Assembly (NCBI GenBank): GCA_018266845.1
Contig: JAFDZO010000025.1
Coordinates: forward strand, 1 to 64,000
From: Bacteroidota bacterium
GTDB taxonomy: Bacteria > Bacteroidota > Ignavibacteria > Tepidaquicellales > Tepidaquicellaceae
DNA length: 64,000 nt
Direction: 5' to 3'
In this document: one piece after another, positions 17,988 through 27,306 of the stretch
How the letters are laid out: every line of letters begins with the position of its first letter
Position numbering within the stretch: the first letter of the stretch is position 1
Notes under the pieces: generated by a model
Seen by the model: only the letters and a program-made list of their open reading frames with translations
The model's database searches: none
What the model was told of the DNA's origin: nothing
Translations under genes and position numbers: made by a program

Positions 17988-19385
17988 TTGGAAGAAACAT
18001 CTAAAATAAAAGTTAAGGTAGCCCTTAATTCATTGTTCGCTGCAATATTTATTACATTGATAAAGATTCTCGCAGCATACTTCAGCGGCAGCTTGGCAAT
18101 TTTAACAGAGGTAGTAAACTCCGGCATTGATATTTTTGTGTGCCTTGTTACAATCTTCTCCGTTAAATACGCTGCAAAGCCCGCCGATGAAGACCACAAC
18201 TACGGACATGATAAAGCTGAAAATATTTCTGCTTTGATACAGGTATTATTTTTGTTCGGCACCAGTTCATTTATTATTTATGAAGCTGTACAGAGAATAT
18301 TTTTAGGAAAGCATCCCAACCTGCATATCACTGCATGGACGTTTGCGGCTTTGATAATTTCAATGGCAATTGATTTTTTCAGGGCAAGAGCATTAAACAG
18401 AATTGCAGATGAAACGAAATCAAATGCCTTAAAAGCTGATGCTCTGCATTTTTCATCGGATATATTAAGCTCAATGATTGTTATCATCGGCTTAATATTC
18501 AGTTTCTTCGGATTTGAAAAAGCCGATGCCATAAGCGCATTTGTTGTTGCCATAATAATAATTATTCTCGGTGTGAATATGTCCCGCAAAGCGATAGATT
18601 CCTTGCTTGACAGAGTTCCACCGGGGCTTTCGGAAAAAATAAGATACGAAACTCTTTTAATCGAAGGCGTTGAAGGGATAAGAAATTTCAGGATTAGAAG
18701 CACAGGAGCAAAGATATTTATTGATATGACGATTGAGATAAGCAGAATAATTCCTTTCTCAAAAGCTCATGACATAATGGATGCCGTTGAAAGAAGGCTG
18801 CACCAATTAATAGATAATGCTGATATTGTGATTCACTCCGAACCCGTTGAAACGGATAAAGAAACAATTAATGATAAGATAAAAATGATTGTGAACAGCT
18901 TCGGGATGAAAAGCCACGATGTGTTTTCGCATAAGATAGGAAATGAGATTATTTCAGAGCTTCACATAGAAGTAACGGATACTAACGATTTGATAAAGGC
19001 GCATGACCGGATTACTGAAATAGAAGAAAAAATAAAGCGTGATATTGATATTATATCAGATGTGAAAATTCACATTGATGAGCCGAGTAACATTTTGTAT
19101 GATACGATTGATATTACCGGAAAATCCGAAGAAATGATTATGGAGATAAAGAAAATAATCGGGAGAAATAAAGATGTAACATCTTGCAGTGATTTCAGCG
19201 TAATCATTACAAACGGTAAAATAAGAGTATCTCTAAACTGCATCTTCGATTATCATTTTTCACTGGAAGAAGTTCACGATATAGTAACTTTGCTTGAGAG
19301 CAAAATATTTTCCGAGCTAAAGGAAAGGTATCCGAAACTTTCCAATGTAATTATTCATGCAGAGCCGACAGAAATAAATAAATGA
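17988..19385 (+). CDS. Cation diffusion facilitator with three C-terminal repeats
   Basis: CDF-family metal/proton antiporter of 465 residues (usual length about 300). The membrane part, about residues 1-200, has six segments, HNYGHDKAEN and DALHFSSDI (metal-site His and Asp). The long C-terminal part seems to hold three consecutive ferredoxin-like (ZT_dimer type) repeats, each ending in a similar strand: IVIHSEP with His283, VKIHIDEP with His362 and VIIHAEP with His457. Most CDF proteins have one such domain. Metal not assignable (Zn, Fe, Mn and others possible). TTG start 6 nt after the EamA stop. Confidence 0.88.
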   Translation: MEETSKIKVKVALNSLFAAIFITLIKILAAYFSGSLAILTEVVNSGIDIFVCLVTIFSVKYAAKPADEDHNYGHDKAENISALIQVLFLFGTSSFIIYEAVQRIFLGKHPNLHITAWTFAALIISMAIDFFRARALNRIADETKSNALKADALHFSSDILSSMIVIIGLIFSFFGFEKADAISAFVVAIIIIILGVNMSRKAIDSLLDRVPPGLSEKIRYETLLIEGVEGIRNFRIRSTGAKIFIDMTIEISRIIPFSKAHDIMDAVERRLHQLIDNADIVIHSEPVETDKETINDKIKMIVNSFGMKSHDVFSHKIGNEIISELHIEVTDTNDLIKAHDRITEIEEKIKRDIDIISDVKIHIDEPSNILYDTIDITGKSEEMIMEIKKIIGRNKDVTSCSDFSVIITNGKIRVSLNCIFDYHFSLEEVHDIVTLLESKIFSELKERYPKLSNVIIHAEPTEINK

Positions 19386-19460
19386 AATCACCGACCGTAT
19401 GTTTTTTTATGATTAAGCGATGCAATTATTTTCAATTAAAGAAACAAAACTAGAATAAAT

Positions 19461-20468
19461 ATGAGCAATAAAATAAGAGTAGGGCTTTTCGGAGTCGGGC
19501 ATTTAGGGAAAGTTCATTTAAAATTACTAAAGGAGCTTTCCACTGAACGAAATGATTTTGAAATAGCGGGGATAAATGATTTAAACAAGGAAAACTTAAA
19601 CACAATAGCAGAAGAATTTGATATAAAGGGATTTGAGTCTTCGGATGATTTGATAAAAAAAATTGATGCCGGAGTAATTGTTGCTTCCACAAGCGCGCAT
19701 TATGAGCTTGCAAAAAAAATGCTAAACAATAATATACATGCCTTTATAGAAAAACCTGTAACCGATACTATTATTGAAGCAAATGAACTATTGGAAATTT
19801 TTAACAAGAAAAATTTAATAGTTCAGATTGGACACATTGAAAGATTTAACCCTGCTTTGCTTGCAATTGAAAAATATAATCTAACTCCTCTTTTTATTGA
19901 ATCTCACAGATTATCGCAATTTAATCCGAGGGGAACAGATGTATCTGTGATAAAAGATTTAATGATTCACGATATTGATATAATTTTAAATTTGGTAAAA
20001 TCCAAAGTGAAAAATATTTCTGCCAACGGAGTTGCAATCATAACGGATAAAATTGATATTGCAAACGCGAGAATAGAATTTGAAAACGGATGCGTAGCAA
20101 ATGTTACTGCTTCAAGAATATCCCAGAAAAAGATGCGAAAGATGAGAATCTTCCAGCAGAATGCCTACATATCAGTTGACTTCGCAGAGAATACTTCGGA
20201 AGTTTTCCGGCTTTCTAAAGAGGCATCCAAAGAAGGATTTTCAATGCCGGTAGGACAAATAGAAAAGAACGGAGAAAATTTGAACGTTTATTACGATAAG
20301 CCGAATCATCCTGAAATAAATCCTCTGAAATTTGAATTGAGTTCATTCATTGACTCGATTAAAAATAATTCAGAGCCTAAGGTAACCTTGGAAGACGGAA
20401 TGGAAGCACTAAGAGTTGCAGAGATGATTGTAAAGCAAATAGAAGAAACACAAAAATTTAAAATATAA
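19461..20468 (+). CDS. Gfo/Idh/MocA family oxidoreductase
   Basis: 335 residues. N-terminal Rossmann domain begins IRVGLFGVGHLGKVH, the dinucleotide-binding glycine motif. FIEKPVTD at about residue 95 is the family EKP motif with its catalytic lysine. The C-terminal part is the GFO_IDH_MocA alpha/beta domain. Family members reduce or oxidise sugars and related substrates with NAD(P); the substrate is unknown here. Starts 75 nt after the CDF gene and overlaps the phosphoesterase start by one base (TAATG), so the two are co-translated. Confidence 0.9.
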   Translation: MSNKIRVGLFGVGHLGKVHLKLLKELSTERNDFEIAGINDLNKENLNTIAEEFDIKGFESSDDLIKKIDAGVIVASTSAHYELAKKMLNNNIHAFIEKPVTDTIIEANELLEIFNKKNLIVQIGHIERFNPALLAIEKYNLTPLFIESHRLSQFNPRGTDVSVIKDLMIHDIDIILNLVKSKVKNISANGVAIITDKIDIANARIEFENGCVANVTASRISQKKMRKMRIFQQNAYISVDFAENTSEVFRLSKEASKEGFSMPVGQIEKNGENLNVYYDKPNHPEINPLKFELSSFIDSIKNNSEPKVTLEDGMEALRVAEMIVKQIEETQKFKI

Positions 20469-21352
20469 TGTACAGGATAGCTCACATTACTGACCTGCAT
20501 ATAAAAAGTCTTGATTTAAAAGGATATAAAAAACAATTGTACAATCTTCTCGATGATATTAAGAGAAGGGATTGCAACCACATTTTTATCACCGGTGATA
20601 TGATTGATAACGGAGAAGAAAAAGACTACCATGCTTTGATTAAAATATTTAATGAATATGGATTGATGAACTCCGATAAAATAAGCGTTACAATAGGAAA
20701 CCATGAGATTTATGGGGGTACACAGGCTGCTGAAGATGTTTTTCTTTTCCCTACCCGCTGCCAGAAAACCGACTACAACTCTCAAGTAAAACTTTTTTAT
20801 GATTTTTTCAAGCCGGCTTTTGAAGGCGCTGATATAAATAATGAAGAAAACCCTTTCCCCTATTGTAAAATTTTGTTTGATAAAATAGCAGTGATAGGGG
20901 TAAACTCAAACGCCCATTGGTCGAAATTAAGAAATCCCATAGGCTCAAACGGAGCAGTATATGACGAGCAATATAAGAAGCTTTCGAAAATTTTAGAATC
21001 GCATTCGATAAAAGATAAAATCAAAATTGTTCTCATTCATCATCATTTCAACAAAATCAGTGAAAGCGGAAGCAGCATGGTTCACTCTTTATGGCTTTAT
21101 GTAGAGAGAAGAACAATGAAACTTCATAATAAAAAAAGATTGTTTAAGCTTTTTAAAGAAGCAAAAGTTGATTTAATATTGCATGGGCATACACACATAT
21201 CCGATTCGTACAATAGGAAAGGTAGTTTATTTGTAAACAGTTCTGCATGTGTAATTCCATTCACTGAGAGCAAGCTAAGAAAATATCACATCATTAAAAC
21301 TCCGAAAGATAAAAATAGATTAACGTTTGATTTGCAATTAATAAACTTATAA
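20468..21352 (+). CDS. Calcineurin-like metallophosphoesterase
   Basis: 294 residues with all five metallophosphoesterase motifs: DLHI near the N-terminus, GDMID, GNHE, HHHF and GHTH. These residues bind the two metal ions. No signal peptide, so probably cytoplasmic. Specific substrate (nucleotide, phospholipid or protein) unknown. Overlaps the oxidoreductase gene by one base and sits 3 nt before the CCA-adding enzyme gene, so the three form a run. Confidence 0.9.
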   Translation: MYRIAHITDLHIKSLDLKGYKKQLYNLLDDIKRRDCNHIFITGDMIDNGEEKDYHALIKIFNEYGLMNSDKISVTIGNHEIYGGTQAAEDVFLFPTRCQKTDYNSQVKLFYDFFKPAFEGADINNEENPFPYCKILFDKIAVIGVNSNAHWSKLRNPIGSNGAVYDEQYKKLSKILESHSIKDKIKIVLIHHHFNKISESGSSMVHSLWLYVERRTMKLHNKKRLFKLFKEAKVDLILHGHTHISDSYNRKGSLFVNSSACVIPFTESKLRKYHIIKTPKDKNRLTFDLQLINL

Positions 21353-21355
21353 GAT

Positions 21356-22756
21356 TTGGTATTAGAATTAAAAGATAAAATATTAGAAACACTCGGCAAA
21401 GAAGCCGATAAAACAGGATATAGGATATATGTAGTCGGCGGTTACACACGGGATTTTATTCTTGGGAAAAAAGATACGGATATAGATATTATGGTATTAG
21501 GCGATGCGACTGAGTTTGCGCATGTAGCAGCAAAAAAATTCGGCACTGAATTAAATGCAGTTTATAAAAATTTTGGAACTGCGCTGCTGATAATAAATCA
21601 AAATGATTTTGAGTATAAAATAGAATTCGCTTCTGCCCGCAAAGAAAGCTACAACAAAAATTCGAGAAAACCGGAAGTGGAATTTGCTACTCTGCAAGAA
21701 GATATTTCCAGAAGAGATTTTACAATAAATACTCTTGCAGTATCTTTAAACAGTGAAAATTTCGGAGAGCTGATTGATTTATATAACGGAGAAGAAGATA
21801 TTCGTCATGGTATTATTAAAACCCCTTTAGACCCGCTCAAAACTTTCGATGACGACCCGCTAAGAATAATGAGGGCAATACGTTTTGCTTCAAAGCTAAA
21901 CTTTAAAATTGAAGAAAATACTTTCAACGCTGTTATCAAAATGAAGGAACGGCTTGCAGAAAGCGAGGTTGTTTCCGTGGAAAGAATTACAGATGAGTTT
22001 TTGCAAATACTGATGACTCCCAAGCCATCCATAGGGTTAGATTTAATGTTTAAGACAGGTGTAATGGCAATTGTCTTCCCCGAAATTTCAATTATGGCTG
22101 GAGTTGACCAAAGAAAAGACTATCATCATAAAGATGTTTTTTATCACACGCTTCAGGTTGTGGATAATATATCGCAAAAAACTGATAATGTCTGGCTGCG
22201 TTTTGCTGCTTTGGTACACGACATTGCAAAACCAAAAACGAAAAAATTTGTAGAAGGAATCGGGTGGACTTTTCATGCTCACGAAGAGGTGGGCGCAAGA
22301 ATGATGAAAAAAATTTTTCAGAGAATGAGACTGCCTTTAGCGCAGCTTCCCTATATTGAAAAATTAATCAGGCTTCATTTGCGGCCTATTCCGCTTGCCA
22401 AAGATGAGGTAACCGATTCGGCTATAAGAAGGTTAGCAGCAGACGCAGGCGAGGATTTGGAAGACTTGCTTACACTTTGCCGCGCAGATATTACTTCAAA
22501 AAATATTGCTAAGGTCAGCAAATTTTTTAAAAACTATGAAATCGTAGAAAAAAAGATAATAGAAGTACAAGAAAAAGATAAGCTGCGCAATTTCCAATCG
22601 CCCGTCAGAGGAGAGGAAATCATGGAGTACTTCAAAATTCCACCCAGCCGCGCTGTAGGCATAATAAAGAAGAAAATTGAAGAAGCTATTCTGGAAGGGA
22701 TAATCCCCAATGAATATGAAGATGCACGGAGATACATGGAAACTTTGGAGTTGTAA
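21356..22756 (+). CDS. cca: CCA-adding tRNA nucleotidyltransferase / poly(A) polymerase family with HD domain
   Basis: 466 residues. Class II nucleotidyltransferase head: VVGGYTRDFILGKKDTDIDI has the GG motif and catalytic DxD, followed by the ENTF-type neck helices. A C-terminal HD domain includes LVHDIAKP. It adds or repairs the 3' CCA of tRNAs; none of the four tRNA genes in the window encodes CCA. Start is TTG at 21356, 3 nt after the phosphoesterase stop. A-adding-only or poly(A) polymerase variants cannot be excluded. Confidence 0.88.
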   Translation: MVLELKDKILETLGKEADKTGYRIYVVGGYTRDFILGKKDTDIDIMVLGDATEFAHVAAKKFGTELNAVYKNFGTALLIINQNDFEYKIEFASARKESYNKNSRKPEVEFATLQEDISRRDFTINTLAVSLNSENFGELIDLYNGEEDIRHGIIKTPLDPLKTFDDDPLRIMRAIRFASKLNFKIEENTFNAVIKMKERLAESEVVSVERITDEFLQILMTPKPSIGLDLMFKTGVMAIVFPEISIMAGVDQRKDYHHKDVFYHTLQVVDNISQKTDNVWLRFAALVHDIAKPKTKKFVEGIGWTFHAHEEVGARMMKKIFQRMRLPLAQLPYIEKLIRLHLRPIPLAKDEVTDSAIRRLAADAGEDLEDLLTLCRADITSKNIAKVSKFFKNYEIVEKKIIEVQEKDKLRNFQSPVRGEEIMEYFKIPPSRAVGIIKKKIEEAILEGIIPNEYEDARRYMETLEL

Positions 22757-22777
22757 CTTTAGTATTCTGCAAAGTTG

Positions 22778-22809
22778 TTTGAAAAAGGTCAATTTTTGTT
22801 GTAATTTTG
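22778..22809 (+). promoter_or_regulatory. Bacteroidota-type promoter for the hybrid kinase gene
   Basis: TTTG at 22778-22781, exactly 20 bp spacer, then TAATTTTG at 22802-22809, matching the TTTG / TAnnTTTG consensus of Bacteroidota primary-sigma promoters. It predicts a leader of about 65-70 nt before the ATG at 22884. Confidence 0.65.
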
Positions 22810-22883
22810 CACATCCACCCGCATAAATACGTTTACTAAAATATTATAAATACGGCATATTTTTTGAGGGCATATTTATTAAT

Positions 22884-25394
22884 ATGTTAAAAATCTTCTC
22901 ACCCCTGATATTTTTTTGTCTCGTAAATTTTTCGAGCGCTCAGTTGTCTCCCGATAGCTTATTAAAGGATTTACAGAGCAAAACGAATGGAGATAAAATA
23001 GACAGCTCTGCTCTTAACACCTTAGACAAGCTTACGGATTACTATCACCTTAATGACCCTTTCAAAACTCTTGAGTTCTCGAATAAATATTTAATTACCG
23101 CAAGAAATTATAATAATAAACATCACATTGCGCGGGCATATCATTTTCTGGGAGATTATTACAGAGACGAAGGCTTACCTGTTATCGCGATTGATTATTA
23201 TTTCAGTTCGATTCTAATTTACGAAGAGCTGGGTTTAACCGGCGCTGTAGCTTATACAAACATAGACATTGGAAATATCTACTTCGATTTGGTGAAGGAT
23301 GAAGTTGCAAGACAGTATTACGAAAAAGTAATAAATATGCCGGATGAAAAAGATGTAAATATAGCGAAAGCTGTAGCCTTGAATAACATCGGTTTAATTT
23401 ACAGGATGGCAAAAGACTATAAAAAAGCTCTGGAAAAATTTGAAGAAGCCCTTGCAATAAGAAAAAAATATAATGACGAAAGCCTTATTGCGCATTCTTA
23501 TATCTACATTGGCGGAATTTACTCTAACTTAGAGCAATTTGAGAACGCAGAGAGATATTTAAACATGTCTCTTGAAATTTATAAAAAGCTCAAAGACCAT
23601 ACCAATACAGGAAAAGTAATAATAAATATCAGCAACCTGTACTTCAAGAAAAACGATAAGGAAAAAGCCGTCAGGTATAGAAATGATGCGATAGATTTGT
23701 TTCTTGCAAATGAAAAACTTTTTGCGGCAGCAGATGCAATGGCAGACCTAGCCGAATATTATAAAACCGACAACAGTTTTGATGAAGCCATTAACAGCTC
23801 ATTCAGAGCGTACAACATTGCATCGGATAACAGATATACATCCATAAAGCAGCATTCACTAAAACTGCTATCGGACTTGTATTTGGCAAAGGATGATTCC
23901 AAAGAAGCTTACCGCTATTTAAAAATTTATGATGACCTTAAAGATTCTCTGGCGCGGCAGGAAGCGCAGAGAAAAATAGTTAATCTCGAGTTTTCAAATG
24001 AGCTTCAAAGACGGGACCGTGAAATGAATTTGATGAAGACTGAGAACAAATTAAAAGAACTGACAATTGATAACCAAAAGAGAAGAAACACATTACTGTT
24101 AATAATTGTAATAATTTTTTTCATTCTTCTCCTTGTGATATTTTTTGCATTTAGAATACAAAGAAAAAACTTTAAAGCTTTACAGGAAAGAAATAAAATT
24201 ATAGATGAAAGCAACAAACAAATTGAGCAAAGTCTGGCTTTGTTAAATGATGCAAAGGAAGAAGCGGAAAAAAACGCGAGAATAAAATCTGAGTTTCTTT
24301 CTATTATGAGCCATGAACTGCGAACTCCTATGAATGCAGTATTAGGAATGACTCAAGTAGTAATGGAAGAAAATCCGAGAAAAGACCAGCTGGAAAATCT
24401 TGAAACGATAAAAACTTCTGCCGAAAGCCTTTTGGCAATCATTAATGATATTCTTGATTACAACAGGCTGGAATCGGGCAAAATGCAGTTGGAAGAAAAA
24501 GATTTCTCCCTGAAGAACTTAATGACTAAACTATTTAAAATTTTCTCGGTCAGCATTAAGCAAAAAGGGTTGGAGCTTGAATACATGTACGATGATAACT
24601 TGGGTGAGGGTTTTATAGGAGATGAGATGAGAATAGGTGAGGTAATATCCAACATTCTCGGAAATGCTGTAAAGTTTACTGATAAAGGAAAAATATTCGT
24701 TGAGATAAAGAAAATTGGGATAAAGGATAAATCGAGTTTAATCAGATTTACTATTAAGGATACCGGAATAGGGATTGCTCAGCAGAATATAAAGACAATC
24801 TTTGATTCGTTTACTCAGGAGAAAACCGATACTACCAGAAAATACGGCGGAACCGGGCTTGGCTTATCAATCGTATCAAAACTATTGGAACTCATGAACG
24901 GAAAAATTTATGTGGAGAGCAAAGTCGGTGAAGGCTCTAAGTTTTACTTTGAACTGGAACTGAAAAATTCCGATAAAAAATTTGAACCGCCTCCTGCGGT
25001 TTCACCGAGTTTAAAAAGTGTTATCAACATTAAAAAAATATTAATAGTTGAAGACAACAATGTAAATCAACTGGTGATGAAGAAGATGCTGCATAATACA
25101 GGTCTTGATATTGATATTGCTGACAACGGAAAAATAGGTTATGAAAAAGTTCTAAAAAATAAATATGACCTGATATTTATGGATTTGCTTATGCCGGAGA
25201 TGGACGGCTATGAAGCGACCCGCGAAATTAGAAACTTCGATAAAGAAATTCCTATAATTGCGCTTACTGCTGACGTAATGAAAGGAGTTGAATCAAAAAC
25301 TAAGGAGGCAGGAATGAACGGCTATTTAACGAAGCCCGTCAAAAAAGACGAGCTTCTGAAAGCGCTTTCACAATATTCAATAAAAGAAAATTAA
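22884..25394 (+). CDS. TPR hybrid sensor histidine kinase with receiver domain
   Basis: 836 residues. Signal peptide MLKIFSPLIFFCLVNFSSAQ; periplasmic TPR repeats at about 60-340 (NNIGLIYRMAKDYKKALEKF is a clear example); coiled coil, then one membrane segment at about 402-422. The cytoplasmic part has a HisKA domain with His477 in MSHELRTPMNA, an HATPase domain with N and G boxes (NAVKFTDKG, DTGIGI, GTGLGLSI), and a C-terminal receiver with Asp767 in FMDLLMPEMDG. The TPR sensor probably reads a periplasmic protein partner. No dedicated output regulator is adjacent. A consensus promoter lies about 75 bp upstream. Confidence 0.93.
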   Translation: MLKIFSPLIFFCLVNFSSAQLSPDSLLKDLQSKTNGDKIDSSALNTLDKLTDYYHLNDPFKTLEFSNKYLITARNYNNKHHIARAYHFLGDYYRDEGLPVIAIDYYFSSILIYEELGLTGAVAYTNIDIGNIYFDLVKDEVARQYYEKVINMPDEKDVNIAKAVALNNIGLIYRMAKDYKKALEKFEEALAIRKKYNDESLIAHSYIYIGGIYSNLEQFENAERYLNMSLEIYKKLKDHTNTGKVIINISNLYFKKNDKEKAVRYRNDAIDLFLANEKLFAAADAMADLAEYYKTDNSFDEAINSSFRAYNIASDNRYTSIKQHSLKLLSDLYLAKDDSKEAYRYLKIYDDLKDSLARQEAQRKIVNLEFSNELQRRDREMNLMKTENKLKELTIDNQKRRNTLLLIIVIIFFILLLVIFFAFRIQRKNFKALQERNKIIDESNKQIEQSLALLNDAKEEAEKNARIKSEFLSIMSHELRTPMNAVLGMTQVVMEENPRKDQLENLETIKTSAESLLAIINDILDYNRLESGKMQLEEKDFSLKNLMTKLFKIFSVSIKQKGLELEYMYDDNLGEGFIGDEMRIGEVISNILGNAVKFTDKGKIFVEIKKIGIKDKSSLIRFTIKDTGIGIAQQNIKTIFDSFTQEKTDTTRKYGGTGLGLSIVSKLLELMNGKIYVESKVGEGSKFYFELELKNSDKKFEPPPAVSPSLKSVINIKKILIVEDNNVNQLVMKKMLHNTGLDIDIADNGKIGYEKVLKNKYDLIFMDLLMPEMDGYEATREIRNFDKEIPIIALTADVMKGVESKTKEAGMNGYLTKPVKKDELLKALSQYSIKEN

Positions 25395-25396
25395 CA

Positions 25397-27160
25397 TTAC
25401 TTAAGCAGCACCATATTTTTTGTTTCGGAATAACCAGTTGTATGTAAGCTATAGAAATAGATTCCCGAAGAAAGATCTGACCCGTCAAATTCGATTTCGT
25501 AATGCCCTGCCTGTTTTTCTTCACTCAAGAGAGAACCTACTTCTCTACCTGATACATCAAATACTTTTAATGTTGCAAACTCGTTAACAGGCAAGGTAAA
25601 TGTTATTTTAGTTGCCGGGTTAAAAGGATTAGGAAAATTTTGATTTAACTTATAATCTTTTGGCTGCACAATTGTATTATTCGAAACACCTACAAGACTG
25701 CTTTGCCCTTCAATTGCTTTGTAAAATTTATTCACTGCGACATTTGTAAAAACACTTACAGCCCCTGACTGCCATTCAATTTTTAATGAATCAATAACTG
25801 TGGCATTACCTAAGCCAAAATGCTGTTCAAGCGTCTGCGAACAATATCCGTTTTGCCCGTCAATTTCCCTTACCTGCCAGACACTTTGTCCGTTTATAAC
25901 TGCCTTAACTCTTATTTTACTTCCAATGGCTGAACGGTTTGTAGTAACTCCTTCACATTTTATCTCAAGCCATTTATTTCCATTGTTATTATCGTTTCTA
26001 TATAGCGCATTTATGTCATTCTCATTAAATGTATTCGCGCAGAAAATATCGAGGTCTCCATCCCTGTCATAATCACCCCATGCAAAACCATAAGTCCAGC
26101 CGTTGTTATTTGTTAAATCCCCTGCTGAAATTCTTTGAAATGAAGCAGTGCCGGATTCCATTTTCATATTTTTGTAAAGCATATTGTTAAGAGCGGAAGA
26201 ACCGTAAGATTGGGTTACAAACATATCTAAATCTCCGTCATTATCATAATCACCCCACCCGGTTATTGCATTTTTTCCGGCATCATTTACAATTGTATCA
26301 TTTGTAACAGTAGTGAAATTCCAATTTCCGTTGTTTTTGTAAAGCGCATTTTTTCCGCCCCAATTAGATGTAAATACATCAAGCCATCCGTCATTATCAT
26401 AATCACCCCAGCTTGCGCTCCACCATTCACCTTGTATTTGCGTTAAAGCAGTATTTGTAATTTTAGTAAAATTTCCATTCCCGTCATTTCGAAAAACTGA
26501 ATTGATGTTGTGATTCTCGTTACAGATAAACAAGTCAACATCTTTATCGTTATCTATATCAATCCACGCTGCGCCCCGGGAAGAATCAACTTCATTGACT
26601 ACAAGCCCTGTATCTATTTTTTGAAAATTACCGGCTCCAAGATTTTTATATAAATAATTTTTTGAAGCAGCAGCGCTGTTGGTGATGTATAAATCGATCA
26701 TCCCGTCGTTGTTATAATCTCCCCACGAACAGGTTTCGGAATACCCCGCAAACGAAGAGATTGGATTCGTATTTAGGAAAGAGAAATTCCCGCCTCCATT
26801 ATTCTGAAAGAGAAAATCAATTTGGTTCCACCATGTTGCAACACATAAGTCAACATTCCCGTCATTATTAAAATCGCCCCAGCTGCTTCCGTCTGCTTTC
26901 ATTGACGTTGATACTAAAGGACCGGAAGTTATTTTGGTGAATACTCCGTTGCCTTCATTATGATAAAGATAAGCTGTCGCTCCGGCAGAAGGACCCCTAG
27001 TTACAAATAAATCAAGTTTTCCGTCGTTATCATAGTCTATCCAGTTAACGCCTCGGGAAGCGCCGCCATCCTGCGAAGGAGGTGTATTGGTTATTTTAGT
27101 AAAAGTTTGAGAATAAATTTGTGATGAGAGGAGTAAAACTGTTAACAATAAATATTTCAT
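25397..27160 (-). CDS. Secreted VCBS/FG-GAP repeat protein with ASPIC/UnbV domain and T9SS tail
   Basis: 587 residues. Signal peptide MKYLLLTVLLLSSQIYSQ. Seven VCBS/FG-GAP blade repeats each have a calcium loop of the DxDxDGxxD type (DYDNDGKLDLF, DFNNDGNVDLC, DYNNDGMIDLY and four more), predicting a beta-propeller. An ASPIC/UnbV domain follows at about 385-480 (GSKIRVKAV, LEQHFGLG, IEWQSGAV). The C-terminal T9SS sorting domain has NFPNPFNPATKI and ends KNMVLLK. Probably displayed outside the cell, possibly as an adhesin or polymer-binding protein; ligand unknown. Convergent with the kinase gene, 2 nt apart. Confidence 0.9.
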   Translation of the reverse strand: MKYLLLTVLLLSSQIYSQTFTKITNTPPSQDGGASRGVNWIDYDNDGKLDLFVTRGPSAGATAYLYHNEGNGVFTKITSGPLVSTSMKADGSSWGDFNNDGNVDLCVATWWNQIDFLFQNNGGGNFSFLNTNPISSFAGYSETCSWGDYNNDGMIDLYITNSAAASKNYLYKNLGAGNFQKIDTGLVVNEVDSSRGAAWIDIDNDKDVDLFICNENHNINSVFRNDGNGNFTKITNTALTQIQGEWWSASWGDYDNDGWLDVFTSNWGGKNALYKNNGNWNFTTVTNDTIVNDAGKNAITGWGDYDNDGDLDMFVTQSYGSSALNNMLYKNMKMESGTASFQRISAGDLTNNNGWTYGFAWGDYDRDGDLDIFCANTFNENDINALYRNDNNNGNKWLEIKCEGVTTNRSAIGSKIRVKAVINGQSVWQVREIDGQNGYCSQTLEQHFGLGNATVIDSLKIEWQSGAVSVFTNVAVNKFYKAIEGQSSLVGVSNNTIVQPKDYKLNQNFPNPFNPATKITFTLPVNEFATLKVFDVSGREVGSLLSEEKQAGHYEIEFDGSDLSSGIYFYSLHTTGYSETKNMVLLK

Positions 27161-27228
27161 TTTTAAAAATTAAGTTCTTGTAAACTAAAAAAAACAGCTT
27201 AAAGAATTAACCACATTTTCGCCTTACT

Positions 27229-27306
27229 CATAGGTTTCTATTATAGTAATATTTATTAAAATTAGTTATTTTAATAAAAAATTTTATAATTTCCATAGGT
27301 TTCTAT
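27229..27306. repeat. 13-bp direct repeat CATAGGTTTCTAT spanning the start of 27305
   Basis: CATAGGTTTCTAT occurs at 27229-27241 and at 27294-27306, 65 bp apart, in the divergent gap between the VCBS protein gene and the 495-residue protein gene. The second copy contains the ATG of the latter, at 27305. Could be a regulator site or chance. Confidence 0.45.
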
